NCBI GenBank assembly: GCA_014239335.1
Contig: JAAZZC010000119.1
Span: 1 to 47,818, forward strand
Length of the DNA: 47,818 nt
Direction: 5' to 3'
From: Verrucomicrobiales bacterium
Lineage (GTDB): Bacteria > Verrucomicrobiota > Verrucomicrobiia > Verrucomicrobiales > DEV007
In this document: piece after piece, positions 35,431 to 45,012 of the stretch
How the letters are laid out: each line of letters starts with the position of its first letter
How positions within the stretch are numbered: the stretch's first letter is position 1
Made by a program: the position numbers and the translations under genes
Notes under the pieces: generated by a model
The model's input: the letters and a program-made list of their open reading frames with translations, nothing else
Databases searched by the model: none
Told to the model about the DNA's origin: nothing

Positions 35431-36765
35431 CTACTTTTCTGCAAAGGGTTGATCAGGCTGCTCTAGATCCCTTATCTCGGCATTAAGCCTTTCGATCTCC
35501 AGTATCAATTTCTTTAACTGCGAATCCGATAAATCCAGCTTTTCACGCATCATTAAAGAATTAGATTTCTCCTGCTCCAGCATCTCATTAGCTTCTTTTA
35601 AATCATTTTCGACAATTTGAATTGCCGTCATATAATTATTGAGTGCTTTTTTAGTAGCCGCTTCAGCCGCTGACACTGCTTTACTTAATTCACTTTTCTC
35701 TTTATCTAAAGATGTAACCTTTTGAGTCAGAGATTCATTGTTTTTATCGGTTAGTAAGATTTGAGCCTGAGCCTGTTTGTTTTTCTCTCCGACATTAGCA
35801 ATTTCAGATTTTAATTCCTGAACCTCTTTCATATTCAAAGCTTTTGATTTCTCATAATCATCTTTAATCTTATCCCGCGCTTTGATTAAGAGTCCCACTT
35901 CTTTAACTTTACCGAGAAATGCCTCATTAGCCTTTTGAATTTTAATTCTCGCAACTTCTTTAGCATTCAAAGACGCCTTCTTGTTTGCATCCCGCTCACT
36001 AATGAGTGCTTTCTCTAGATCAGAAATCTTTTCTTCCTTATCAACCAGGTCTTTATCAGCTAAAGAGATTTTCTTGTTAGCTGATTCAAGGTTACCTTTG
36101 ACTGATGCAAGTTCATTTGCTCTAACAAACATCCAGATTATTGCAGCGACTAATAAAATAGAAAAAACAATGGGAACGAGATCTATTTTTTTTTCTCTAG
36201 AGCTGGACTCTTCTGGATAATATTCACTCACTGAATCAATTATTGATTCATCTTCAATTAGAGCAGCCTCATTATTTGATAGCTCTATTTTAACAAATTT
36301 TGATTCGGCTACCGCTGCCGGCGTAATCCATATCGTAAAACATTTTGAGGTTAAGCTGATCAAATTATCTCTGCCGAGTCGAATCGATGCTTTATCCTCA
36401 TCAGTTTGGCTTTCATCAAATGCTTCGATCGGCAAAGTTGGGATTTCTTCATCCTGTTCTTCTGAAATTTCAGTCCAAACACTAAAAGCCTTAGATGGTG
36501 GCAATGAAATAAATTCAGCTTCAGAGATACAATCATCGTTGCCTCGGGACTCTACTGAACTTGAAAAAACTTCATCTAAAAATTGTAAGTCCTTGCATTT
36601 TTCAATTGATCTAACCCATACAGTGAATGCTTCTGAACGATCCAGACTAATGAGAAGCTTTTCACTTTTGGAGCGTTCGTTCCATATCCTAGCAAACCAT
36701 CCCCCTTCGGGACGGCTAATTGCTGTCGGGTTCTTTTCTATATTTTCGCCTACTGATCGTGCCAT
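35431..36765 (-). CDS. Membrane-anchored coiled-coil protein with three N-terminal ISL…FxVW repeats
   Basis: 444 residues with no family I recognise. The N-terminal ~190 residues are acidic and hold three related segments: KLLISLDRSEAFTVWV (36-51), EFISLPPSKAFSVWTE (84-99) and NLISLTSKCFTIWITP (134-149), spaced by about 49 residues. One transmembrane helix follows (about 194-214, LVPIVFSILLVAAIIWMFV). From about 218 to the end the protein is a long charged coiled coil rich in Lys, Glu and Ala. The layout suggests the repeats lie in the cytoplasm and the coil in the periplasm, or the reverse. It is a single gene, divergent from pabA. A role in envelope structure or a stalk-like tether is only a guess. 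Confidence 0.7.
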   Translation of the reverse strand: MARSVGENIEKNPTAISRPEGGWFARIWNERSKSEKLLISLDRSEAFTVWVRSIEKCKDLQFLDEVFSSSVESRGNDDCISEAEFISLPPSKAFSVWTEISEEQDEEIPTLPIEAFDESQTDEDKASIRLGRDNLISLTSKCFTIWITPAAVAESKFVKIELSNNEAALIEDESIIDSVSEYYPEESSSREKKIDLVPIVFSILLVAAIIWMFVRANELASVKGNLESANKKISLADKDLVDKEEKISDLEKALISERDANKKASLNAKEVARIKIQKANEAFLGKVKEVGLLIKARDKIKDDYEKSKALNMKEVQELKSEIANVGEKNKQAQAQILLTDKNNESLTQKVTSLDKEKSELSKAVSAAEAATKKALNNYMTAIQIVENDLKEANEMLEQEKSNSLMMREKLDLSDSQLKKLILEIERLNAEIRDLEQPDQPFAEK

Positions 36766-36848
36766 TTTTAAAGAGAATCTCGATTATGATTAACGCAAAA
36801 GTAACACATATTTAACTCTAAAATAAAGTCTCTTAATAAATTCTTCAT

Positions 36849-36897
36849 TTTTGCACCCCGCTATGAAGCATTGCGTTTATCGCAATGGGTGGCAAAA
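36849..36897 (+). promoter_or_regulatory. Extended hairpin or operator in the pabA leader
   Basis: An inner perfect stem CATTGCG (36869-36875) and CGCAATG (36881-36887) encloses TTTAT. An outer stem TTTTGCACC (36849-36857) pairs with GGTGGCAAAA (36888-36897) apart from one bulged G. An 11-base one-sided bulge separates the two stems. The structure ends 44 bases before the pabA ATG and lies in the divergent gap between the coiled-coil gene and pabA. It may fold in RNA or serve as a DNA binding site. Confidence 0.4.
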
Positions 36898-36941
36898 TGT
36901 CTTCTCAGGCTATAAATCAAAAGCTTAAATACAATTGAAAA

Positions 36942-37511
36942 ATGTTACTCGTTATCGATAACTACGATTCTTTCACATATAATCTGGTCCAATACTTTGG
37001 TGAACTTGGTGCCGTTATGGAAATTCGGCGCAATGATGAGATTTCAATCGAAGAAATTAAAAATCTCGGCCCAGAAAAAATCTGTATATCTCCTGGCCCA
37101 TGTACCCCTACCGAAGCCGGTATAAGCTGTAAAGTGGTAAAAGAATTTGGACCATCAATTCCTTTACTGGGGGTGTGCCTAGGCCATCAATCAATCGGCC
37201 AAGTCTTTGGTGGCGAAATTGTACGTGCAGAAAAACTAATGCATGGCAAAATATCCATGGTAGAACATGACGGGAAGGGCCTTTTCGATGATATTCCAAA
37301 CCCTTTCGAAGCAACACGTTATCACTCACTACTCATAAAAAAGGATTCGCTCCCTAATTGTTTAGAAATTACAGCAGAAGCAAAAACAGATGAAAAAGAA
37401 ATCATGGGTATCAGGCACAAAGAATATCCGATACATGGTTTGCAATTTCATCCTGAATCCATACTCACTGGAGAGGGGAAAAGACTTTTGTCTAATTTTC
37501 TTAAGCTTTAA
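36942..37511 (+). CDS. pabA: Glutamine amidotransferase of anthranilate/aminodeoxychorismate synthase, component II
   Basis: 189 residues, the usual length of a free-standing TrpG/PabA subunit. It hydrolyses glutamine and passes ammonia to a chorismate-using partner for folate (PabB) or tryptophan (TrpE). The N-terminal [18 protein letters not shown] is diagnostic. The nucleophile is Cys79 in [11 protein letters not shown] and the His170/Glu172 pair is in FHPES. The symbol is ambiguous because neither trpE nor pabB is nearby and one subunit often serves both pathways. The ATG is followed directly by the diagnostic sequence. The dGTPase-family gene starts 14 bases after the stop, so the two are probably co-transcribed. 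The gap upstream holds an extended hairpin. Confidence 0.92.
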   Translation: MLLVIDNYDSFTYNLVQYFGELGAVMEIRRNDEISIEEIKNLGPEKICISPGPCTPTEAGISCKVVKEFGPSIPLLGVCLGHQSIGQVFGGEIVRAEKLMHGKISMVEHDGKGLFDDIPNPFEATRYHSLLIKKDSLPNCLEITAEAKTDEKEIMGIRHKEYPIHGLQFHPESILTGEGKRLLSNFLKL

Positions 37512-37525
37512 TACTTGGCGAATAG

Positions 37526-38791
37526 ATGAAAAATCAGTTCTACAATGACTTTGACATCACCTCCAGAAATGAAAAAGAAAATGATCGTCCAGATGATTAT
37601 CGAAGTCCCTTTCAAATAGACCGCGATAGAATAATCTACACGCCTTCTTTTAGAAGGCTGCAAAGTAAAACGCAGGTCTTTCTTTCTGGAGAGTACGATT
37701 TTTATCGGACTCGCTTAACCCATTCCCTAGAAGTCGCTCAAATTGGAAGGTCAATATGCAACCGGTTAAAAAGAAGAAGTCCGCTTTTAAATGAGGAGTA
37801 CTTTATAGATTCTGATCTAGTCGAAGCGGCTTGCTTGTCTCATGATTTAGGACATCCTCCTTTTGGCCATGCCGGCGAACGAGTTCTACATTCACTAATG
37901 CAAGATCAGGGAGGATTCGAAGGGAACGCACAAACACTGCGGCAACTCGCAGAGACTATCTACGGTCAACGTGGCTTGAATCCAACGCGAGCTTTCCTAG
38001 ATTCTACCCTCAAATATAAAACCCTATTATCTGAGATTCCTGAAGCACCTAATCATTTCATATATGACTATCAAATCAAACATCTTGAATTTGCATTCGA
38101 AGATAAAAATCAAATACTCCAATTTGATGCTGGGAACGTAAGAAATGCATTTAAATCTGTGGAATGCCAAATCATGGACTGGGCTGATGACACTGCCTAT
38201 TCTTTGAATGACATTGTTGATGGAACCAATGCGGGATTCATCAACCTTGAAAATCTGGAGCGTTGGGCTGAATCAAATAACCTTAAAGGGAATGATGCAG
38301 ATAATTTAAGTCACCTTTGTAGATCCATCAGCAGGAAGCGGCTCGAACCGCTAATGGGCCGAAAGGTCGGCGACTTTATAGCTGCAGCAAGTATCATTGA
38401 ATCTGAAGACAACTTTATGTCTGCTAAAACCGCACGTTACAAATACCAAATTCATGTGAATTCAGATATCGCGCAAGAATCTAAATTATATAAAAATATA
38501 TCTCTCGACCTTGTATTTAAATCGCCACAACTCCAGCAACTAGATCATAAAGCTGGACGAGTTCTTGGAGAATTATTTAATATTTTTTCTGGTAATTATA
38601 TTTCAAACACTAAAAAACCACTCAGACTAGTTAGTGAAGAAGCCGAAAAACTTATAGCGAATGCAGAAGAAAATTCGGCAAGGGCTAGAGTCATTACTGA
38701 TATTATTTCTGAAATGACAGATAAGTTAGCTGTTCGTACTTATCGCAGATTAGTAGATCCAAATTTTGGTTCCATCTTAGATCTTGTCTGA
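37526..38791 (+). CDS. dGTPase-family HD-domain triphosphohydrolase
   Basis: 421 residues of the deoxyguanosinetriphosphate triphosphohydrolase-like family, which cleaves dNTPs to deoxynucleoside and triphosphate. Family marks are SPFQIDRDRIIYTPSFRRLQ near the N-terminus, [33 protein letters not shown] with the metal-binding HD pair, GGFEGNAQTLRQL, and the late ADDTAYSLNDIVDG. These metal ligands are intact. It lies 14 bases after pabA. A second family member begins at 47389. In this housekeeping setting dNTP pool control is the likeliest role. Confidence 0.9.
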   Translation: MKNQFYNDFDITSRNEKENDRPDDYRSPFQIDRDRIIYTPSFRRLQSKTQVFLSGEYDFYRTRLTHSLEVAQIGRSICNRLKRRSPLLNEEYFIDSDLVEAACLSHDLGHPPFGHAGERVLHSLMQDQGGFEGNAQTLRQLAETIYGQRGLNPTRAFLDSTLKYKTLLSEIPEAPNHFIYDYQIKHLEFAFEDKNQILQFDAGNVRNAFKSVECQIMDWADDTAYSLNDIVDGTNAGFINLENLERWAESNNLKGNDADNLSHLCRSISRKRLEPLMGRKVGDFIAAASIIESEDNFMSAKTARYKYQIHVNSDIAQESKLYKNISLDLVFKSPQLQQLDHKAGRVLGELFNIFSGNYISNTKKPLRLVSEEAEKLIANAEENSARARVITDIISEMTDKLAVRTYRRLVDPNFGSILDLV

Positions 38792-38846
38792 GACTTCCAT
38801 TAATTTGAAATAAGAGCTAATATAGAAATAACCAAAATTATTTATC

Positions 38847-41800
38847 GTGAATCGTCCCTCAAATTCTATTAACAAAATATTTATTTCTTGCTTATATTTT
38901 TTCTGCGGAATCAGTCTCAGTTTTAGTGAAATTGTTATTAATGAAGTCCATTATAACAGTGAACCTAACAATGCATTAAATGAATTTATTGAGCTTCACA
39001 ACATTTCAGGTGATTCCATCAATATTTCTGGATGGTTCTTTTCCGATGGAATTGAATATCAATTCCCTCAAAAAACGGAAATCGGAGCAAATGGTTATCT
39101 TGTAATAGCAGAGAACCCAGAAGAGTTACTTAAGACTTATGGCCAAGAGGCCTTAGGGCCCTATTCTGGCAATCTAGGAAGTGATGGCGAACGCATTGAG
39201 TTACGACGTTCTGATGGAACAGTGGCTGATACTGTACTTTACAAGTCCAGGTTCCCTTGGCCTGTCGGTGCAAATGGAACGGGATCCTCAATGGAGCTCA
39301 TTAATCCATTACTCGACAATGATTTAGGAGGTTCCTGGCGCAGTTCTTCGGTGCCAGGAATATTGCCAGAACTATCATTAATTGGAACAGGGAACAGTGA
39401 TTGGAGGTGGAGACCAGGAAACACTGAAGCTTCAAATCCAATTAGCGATTGGCGAAAAACAGATTTTATTGAAGATACTTCATGGGCCAATGCAACTCTT
39501 CCAATTGGCTACGGGAGCGTGCGTGGCATTGATATCGCAACAGAAATAAATGGAATGCGCAATTCATTTACCTCAGTCTTCCTCCGTAATGAATTTCATA
39601 TTGCGCCAGAGGAAATCCCTCAACAGCTCCAAATAAGATTCATGCTCGATGACGGAATGATTATTTGGATCAACGGCACTGAAATACTCAGATATAACAT
39701 GAACGCAGGTGAACTAGCCGCAAACGGTACTGCCAGCAGGAATGGACAAGAAGGGTCATGGAAAGAAGAAATTATTGATGGTGTGGCTGGATACTTGCGG
39801 GAAGGAAAAAATACAGTTGCTCTCCAGCTCTTTAATGTTAGCAGCAATAGCAGTGATCTTGGACTAGAATTAGAAATCATTCGACCAAGTCGCGGAGAAG
39901 GAGAGCCACCCATTCCCTCTCCGGGAGCAAAGAACTCAACTTTCACAAGCAATGCTCCACCAATCACTAGACAGGTCAATCACTGGCCAAAACAACCCAA
40001 TTCCAATCAAGAAACAGTCATTACAGCAAAGGTAACTGATAATGAGGGGGTGAAGAGTGTCAGGCTCGAATATCAAGTCGTAGCTCCCGGCTCTTATGTA
40101 CCGGCATTTCTTCCAAGATCGACAAGCAAACTCATTTCTAGTCCTAACTCTCCGCGTGAACCCAACCCTGTTTATCATGATCCGGAGAACTGGAAATCTG
40201 TTACGATGTTGGATAACGGGATTGGTAATGATGAAACCGCTAATGATAGCACCTTTACTACGACCGTACCAACCCAACCAAACCGAAGCCTCTTAAGATA
40301 CAGAATCATTACAGAAGACAACGATGGTAATAGTGTTCAATTACCTTACAAAGACGATCCAGCATTGAATTTTGCCTCTTTCGTTTATGATGGCATACCC
40401 GATTATGTAGTTCAAAAAAGCAGAACATTTCCTACTCCTCACACTTATCCATCAGAACTCATCAATTCAATACCGGTCTACCACATACTTACAGACTCAA
40501 AAGATTTTGATCAAGCCGTAGCATATAATGGCGGAGACCAAATAAGTCGTGGCAATTATGATGCAAGAAGTGCTTATAACTGGAATTGTAGCTTTGTCTA
40601 TAAAGGCAAAGTATATGACAATGTAGGGTATCGTTTGCGGCAAAGAAATGCCCGGTACTCAGGCAACGGAAGACGGAGCTTTAAATTTCGATTCAATATA
40701 GGAAGCTATCCACAATTTCACGATACTGACGGGAAAAGCTACTCTACAGAATGGAAATATCTGGCAACGCACAAAATGAAAGGTTCGCGTGGAAATCACA
40801 CATGGGGGATAGAACAAGCGGCTAATCATATCCTTTGGAACATGACGGGAACCCCCGCACCCTACACTCATTGGTTCCATATGCGAGTGATCCGAGGAGC
40901 CGAAGAAGCTCCAAAAGAAAACAATGGGCAATATCAGGGAGACTATTACGGAATGCTATTGGCAATGGAGGAATTCGATGTTCGATTTCTTGATGCCCAT
41001 AATCTTAAAAAAGGAAATCTATACAAGCTCATAAGCGGACGCACTGACGGAGTTTCAGTGAGGCGTTATCTGGCGAGAGAAGGCGTCGATGACGGATCTG
41101 ATTTTAAAAATATAATATTCCAATTAAAACCAAACAAGTCAGACGATTGGATAAACCAGCATGTGAACTATAATTCTTGGAATCACTATCATGCTATCGT
41201 AGATGCGGTGCGCCATTATGATGTGCAACCAAATACAAGTGAGCATCTAAAGAATCGTGCATTTTATTTTGAGCCTTCAAAAGAAACAAATTATGGGAGA
41301 CTCTGGGTCTTACCTTGGGATTCAGATACTAGCTGGGGACCAAACTGGAACGGCGGCATGGGTTTTTGCAAACAAGCCATTTATGGGACCAATCCTCCCA
41401 GGCCCGAATTCGATCTCGAATATCGTAACGTTGTAAGAGAGATACGAGATCTGATTTGGACAGAAGAACAAATTAATTTACTACTCGATCCTCTAGCTGC
41501 ACGCATTTCTGGTCTAGTTAATGCTGACCGTGATCGATGGATAGGGGCTAGCGGAGGCAGCGAAAGCCCTCCTCCCATAGAAAACGTAATTAATGATATG
41601 AAAAAGTTCGCATTCATTGGAGGGTCTTGGGTAGGAGGAAACGACGGAAATATGGCCTCCATTTCCAGAGATAGTGGAACATCAGGAAGATCAGGCAGGG
41701 ATGCTTATCTGGACGCACTTGGTTCCGATTCTTTAATACCAAGGACACCTTCAATAACATATAAGGGTATAGAAAGCTATCCACAGGGTGGACTGAAATT

Positions 41801-43553
41801 CGAAAGCTCCGATTTCTCAGATCCTAATGGCCCCGGAAGCTTTAGAGCCATGGAATGGAGAATCGCCGAAATAAGTAAAGGTCAAACTACTTTTATGAAT
41901 CCCGGCTCAGAATGGAAATATCTTGATAATGGAACAGATCAAGGAAATTCATGGAAAGAGATAGACTATGACGATTCGAACTGGTCCCAAGGAAAAACTC
42001 CCGCTGGATTTGGCAGTATCCAGAACACTCAAATAGTGACAACTTTAGATTTTGGATCTCTGGCTTCAGAAAAACACCCCACTTACTATTTCAGAAAAAT
42101 AATCAATATTGAGGACCCCGAACAATTCAGCCAATTCGTCTTCAATCTACATGTTGATGACGCGGCAATCGTATATGTTAATGGACAAGAAATTCTAAGA
42201 GACGGATTCTCTGATAGTGACATTGTTAATTATAATACTTATGCCCCTTCTGGAGGAAAAGAAGGCGTCTTCGATACCTTTGAAATCCCTGCGAATGCGT
42301 TTTCAGAAGGCACGAACTTGATCGCTGTCGAACTACATAATCAGTCACCAGGAAGCAGTGATCTGGTTTTTGACATGTCCATTACCGCTGACGCTTCAAT
42401 ACTGGATCCGAAATTTGAGTGGAATGCCAATTGGGAATCAGGTGAAATTAAAACGTTTTCCTCAGAAATAGCCCCACCGGCTAATGCCGTGAGAGTCGGG
42501 AAAACATATAGAGCAAGAGTCCGCCATATGGATAATACAAACCGTTGGAGCCATTGGTCTGGGCCAGCTCAGTTCACAGTCACTGAACCCGATTTGTCTC
42601 CATGGTCTAACTTAGTGATAAGTGAAATAATGTACAATCCCTCCCAACCCAGCATCGCCGAATTGAATGCCATGCCTGAGCTTAATAATAACGACTTCGA
42701 ATGGATAGAATTCCAAAACATTGGTCCAGTTTCAATAGATCTTGAAGAATTACGATTTACAAAGGGAATCGAATTTGATTTCTCAGTCAGCTCAACAAAA
42801 GAAATAGAACCAGGAGAAAGATTACTGTTAGTAGCTAATGTTGCTGCTTTCAATCTTCGTTACGACCATCCTTCGACACCACAATTCGTAGCAGGAATTT
42901 TTTCCAAGAACCTGTCCGACTCAGGAGAACGAATAAAACTAAGTTTCGGAGCAGGAACTCCAGTCATTGATTTTAATTATGATGACAATTCTCCCTGGCC
43001 AGAAGGCGCTGACGGTGATGGATTCAGCCTTGAATTGATTTCTCCAGACTCGAATCCGGACCACAATGAGGCAAAGAACTGGCGACTAAGTTCGGAAATT
43101 GGCGGATCTCCTGGTGAAGAGGGTGCTGTTATTGAAGAACAGACATTTGCAAATTGGTCAGCAGAGAATGGGGGCGTTGAAGCTAACTCTGACACGGACA
43201 ATGATGGCCGAAGTGCCTTAGTTGAGTTTGCGATGGGAACCAATCCTCGAGTCTTCGAAAATGAGAGTAATCTAATCAAGGTTGAGTTTGTGACAGAAGA
43301 GATAGAAGGAGCTGTGCAAGAGGCATTGAAGATTACTTTTCTTAAGCAATCAAATATTGCGGGAGTTACAATAGTACCTGAATGGTCTGATGACCTAGTT
43401 AAATGGACGACTGACAGTCAGCAAGGAGGCCACAAAATAATTTGCGTTATGACACCTATTGGCAATCGAAAATTTAAGTATGTATATTATGTAATAGATG
43501 ATGGTAAGGGCGCAGCGCAAGTCTTCCTGAGGCTCAAAGCTACTCTGCGATAA
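38847..43553 (+). CDS. Large exoprotein with two lamin-tail domains and a CotH kinase-like core
   Basis: 1568 residues from GTG. A signal peptide is visible (IFISCLYFFCGISLSFS). The order is nearly mirrored. Lamin-tail domain 1 starts EIVINEVHYNSEPNN and has WPVGANGTGSSMELI. A galactose-binding-like sandwich follows (FMLDDGMIIWINGTEIL), then a linker. A CotH-like segment (about 520-870) contains YRLRQRNARYSGNGRRSF and LWVLPWDSDTSWGPNW. A second sandwich (LHVDDAAIVYVNGQEIL) comes next, then lamin-tail domain 2 (LVISEIMYNPSQPS, WPEGADGDGFSLEL). The end has SDTDNDGRSALVEFAMGTNP, a calcium-binding thrombospondin-3-like sequence common in Verrucomicrobia exoproteins. CotH relatives can phosphorylate secreted proteins. 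Whether this one is active cannot be told. Probably secreted or surface-bound. Confidence 0.85.
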   Translation: MNRPSNSINKIFISCLYFFCGISLSFSEIVINEVHYNSEPNNALNEFIELHNISGDSINISGWFFSDGIEYQFPQKTEIGANGYLVIAENPEELLKTYGQEALGPYSGNLGSDGERIELRRSDGTVADTVLYKSRFPWPVGANGTGSSMELINPLLDNDLGGSWRSSSVPGILPELSLIGTGNSDWRWRPGNTEASNPISDWRKTDFIEDTSWANATLPIGYGSVRGIDIATEINGMRNSFTSVFLRNEFHIAPEEIPQQLQIRFMLDDGMIIWINGTEILRYNMNAGELAANGTASRNGQEGSWKEEIIDGVAGYLREGKNTVALQLFNVSSNSSDLGLELEIIRPSRGEGEPPIPSPGAKNSTFTSNAPPITRQVNHWPKQPNSNQETVITAKVTDNEGVKSVRLEYQVVAPGSYVPAFLPRSTSKLISSPNSPREPNPVYHDPENWKSVTMLDNGIGNDETANDSTFTTTVPTQPNRSLLRYRIITEDNDGNSVQLPYKDDPALNFASFVYDGIPDYVVQKSRTFPTPHTYPSELINSIPVYHILTDSKDFDQAVAYNGGDQISRGNYDARSAYNWNCSFVYKGKVYDNVGYRLRQRNARYSGNGRRSFKFRFNIGSYPQFHDTDGKSYSTEWKYLATHKMKGSRGNHTWGIEQAANHILWNMTGTPAPYTHWFHMRVIRGAEEAPKENNGQYQGDYYGMLLAMEEFDVRFLDAHNLKKGNLYKLISGRTDGVSVRRYLAREGVDDGSDFKNIIFQLKPNKSDDWINQHVNYNSWNHYHAIVDAVRHYDVQPNTSEHLKNRAFYFEPSKETNYGRLWVLPWDSDTSWGPNWNGGMGFCKQAIYGTNPPRPEFDLEYRNVVREIRDLIWTEEQINLLLDPLAARISGLVNADRDRWIGASGGSESPPPIENVINDMKKFAFIGGSWVGGNDGNMASISRDSGTSGRSGRDAYLDALGSDSLIPRTPSITYKGIESYPQGGLKFESSDFSDPNGPGSFRAMEWRIAEISKGQTTFMNPGSEWKYLDNGTDQGNSWKEIDYDDSNWSQGKTPAGFGSIQNTQIVTTLDFGSLASEKHPTYYFRKIINIEDPEQFSQFVFNLHVDDAAIVYVNGQEILRDGFSDSDIVNYNTYAPSGGKEGVFDTFEIPANAFSEGTNLIAVELHNQSPGSSDLVFDMSITADASILDPKFEWNANWESGEIKTFSSEIAPPANAVRVGKTYRARVRHMDNTNRWSHWSGPAQFTVTEPDLSPWSNLVISEIMYNPSQPSIAELNAMPELNNNDFEWIEFQNIGPVSIDLEELRFTKGIEFDFSVSSTKEIEPGERLLLVANVAAFNLRYDHPSTPQFVAGIFSKNLSDSGERIKLSFGAGTPVIDFNYDDNSPWPEGADGDGFSLELISPDSNPDHNEAKNWRLSSEIGGSPGEEGAVIEEQTFANWSAENGGVEANSDTDNDGRSALVEFAMGTNPRVFENESNLIKVEFVTEEIEGAVQEALKITFLKQSNIAGVTIVPEWSDDLVKWTTDSQQGGHKIICVMTPIGNRKFKYVYYVIDDGKGAAQVFLRLKATLR

Positions 43554-43626
43554 AACCTAAGATAACCTTCCTTAGTTGAAGACCAACTGATATCAAATTG
43601 AGTAGGCTGAAAAATTTTAGGGCCTT

Positions 43627-43644
43627 AATTACTAGGAAGTAATT
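43627..43644. terminator. Short inverted repeat between convergent genes
   Basis: AATTACT (43627-43633) and AGTAATT (43638-43644) with a 4-base loop lie in the 112-base gap between the convergent CotH-protein and rho genes. The stem is AT-rich and short with no long U-tract, so this is a weak bidirectional terminator candidate only. Confidence 0.25.
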
Positions 43645-43665
43645 TAAATTGATAATCGACTCATG

Positions 43666-44973
43666 TTAGTGCATTGGCTTAATATCCAATAACATCTGCG
43701 CATTACTCGGAAATCTTTCCATGATCGATAATATACGTTCAATTGCCTCAATCGGACGGTGACCAGCTAGCCCTCGACGTATTATGGAAATTTTCTCCCA
43801 CTGATGAGGAGGTATTAACAACTCCTCTCGACGAGTACCTGAACGGAATATGTCCACTGCCGGATATATATATTGCTCAGCAATGGCACGATCTAAAACT
43901 AGCTCCATATTACCAGTACCTTTAAGTTCCTCAAATATCCGGTCATCCATTGCACTATTAGTTTCAACTAATGCAGTGGCAATAATTGTCAATGAACCTG
44001 CATCCCGTGTATTTCTTGCCGCGGCAAAAAGTTTCCTAGGCATTTCTAAAGCTCGAACCGTCAGTCCTCCAGTGCCCGTAGGCCCTCCTTTACTAGTCGC
44101 ATTATTAAATGCTCTGGCTAGTCGAGTAATTGAATCCATTAGCATGAAAACATGTTCACCTGATTCAACTAACCTTTTGGCTCTCTCAATCGCAATTTGA
44201 GCAATTCGACAATGCATCTTAACCTCCATATCATTAGAACTTGCATATATCTCGGCTTCCGGCAAAGCCCTCCGCAATTCAGTGACTTCCTCTGGCCTCT
44301 CATCAACCAACAATACCATCACCTTAACTCCGCTATGATTCTTGATAACAGACTCAGCCATGTGTTGAAGAATAGTCGTTTTACCTGACCTTGGGGGGGC
44401 CACTATAAGTCCGCGCTGACCACGGCCTATGGGAGCAATTAAGTCAATGATTCTCGTTGTCATTCGGCCTTCATCAGTCTCCATCTGAAGTCTGCGATCA
44501 GGGTTCACGGCTTTCAACTCTTCAAACCATGGCATCGTTTTAAATTCATCAGGGTCACGCCCATTAATATCTATAAGCTTTGTTAGTTGCGGCCCCCTTC
44601 TACCCATCCGAGTCTCGGCCTTAACCCACAGACCATCCCTAAGGCCAAAATTGCGAACTATTTCTGGTGTAACAAAAACGTCATCTGGAGTCTGCCTGAA
44701 ATCCTTACTAGGCTCTCTCAAAAATCCAAATCCCTTACCTGAAATCTCCAGAATTCCTTCCTGTTCGGTAGGCGGGCCTAAAAGTTCTTCTTTAAAGTGA
44801 TTATCTTTCGAAGATTTCTTTTTCTTGTCATTCCTATTGAATTTAGGCCCCTTCCTCTTCGGTGATCTTTTCTTCTCCTTCGAAGAACTTGAACTATCCG
44901 CCATAGGATTATCTTCGGTCTTCTTCCCAATATTCACTTTTTTGTCAGAGTCTTGAATTTCTGTCTCACTCAT
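43666..44973 (-). CDS. rho: Transcription termination factor Rho
   Basis: 435 residues forming the hexameric RNA-dependent ATPase that ends transcription. The first ~75 residues are a charged, lysine/serine-rich extension (SSSSKEKKRSPKRKGPKF) in place of a canonical N-terminal helix bundle. The cold-shock-like RNA-binding domain follows (GILEISGKGFGFLREP). The ATPase core has the Walker A loop VAPPRSGKTT, Walker B region HVFMLMDSITRLARAFN, LLVDERPEEVTELRR, and KGTGNMELVLDRAIAE. The secondary RNA-site region reads ALVETNSAMDDRIFEE, where E. coli has DTGSKMDEVIYEE. The gene starts 39 bases after yebC on the same strand, so the two are probably co-transcribed. Basic N-terminal insertions are common in Rho outside Proteobacteria. 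Confidence 0.95.
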   Translation of the reverse strand: MSETEIQDSDKKVNIGKKTEDNPMADSSSSSKEKKRSPKRKGPKFNRNDKKKKSSKDNHFKEELLGPPTEQEGILEISGKGFGFLREPSKDFRQTPDDVFVTPEIVRNFGLRDGLWVKAETRMGRRGPQLTKLIDINGRDPDEFKTMPWFEELKAVNPDRRLQMETDEGRMTTRIIDLIAPIGRGQRGLIVAPPRSGKTTILQHMAESVIKNHSGVKVMVLLVDERPEEVTELRRALPEAEIYASSNDMEVKMHCRIAQIAIERAKRLVESGEHVFMLMDSITRLARAFNNATSKGGPTGTGGLTVRALEMPRKLFAAARNTRDAGSLTIIATALVETNSAMDDRIFEELKGTGNMELVLDRAIAEQYIYPAVDIFRSGTRREELLIPPHQWEKISIIRRGLAGHRPIEAIERILSIMERFPSNAQMLLDIKPMH

Positions 44974-45012
44974 ACTTTATTTGATGTGTACTAAATAAAA
45001 TAAAAAAATAAT

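Noticed and set aside
37526-38791. dGTPase gene as part of an antiphage island
   Set aside because: Its neighbours are housekeeping genes and no other defence gene is nearby.
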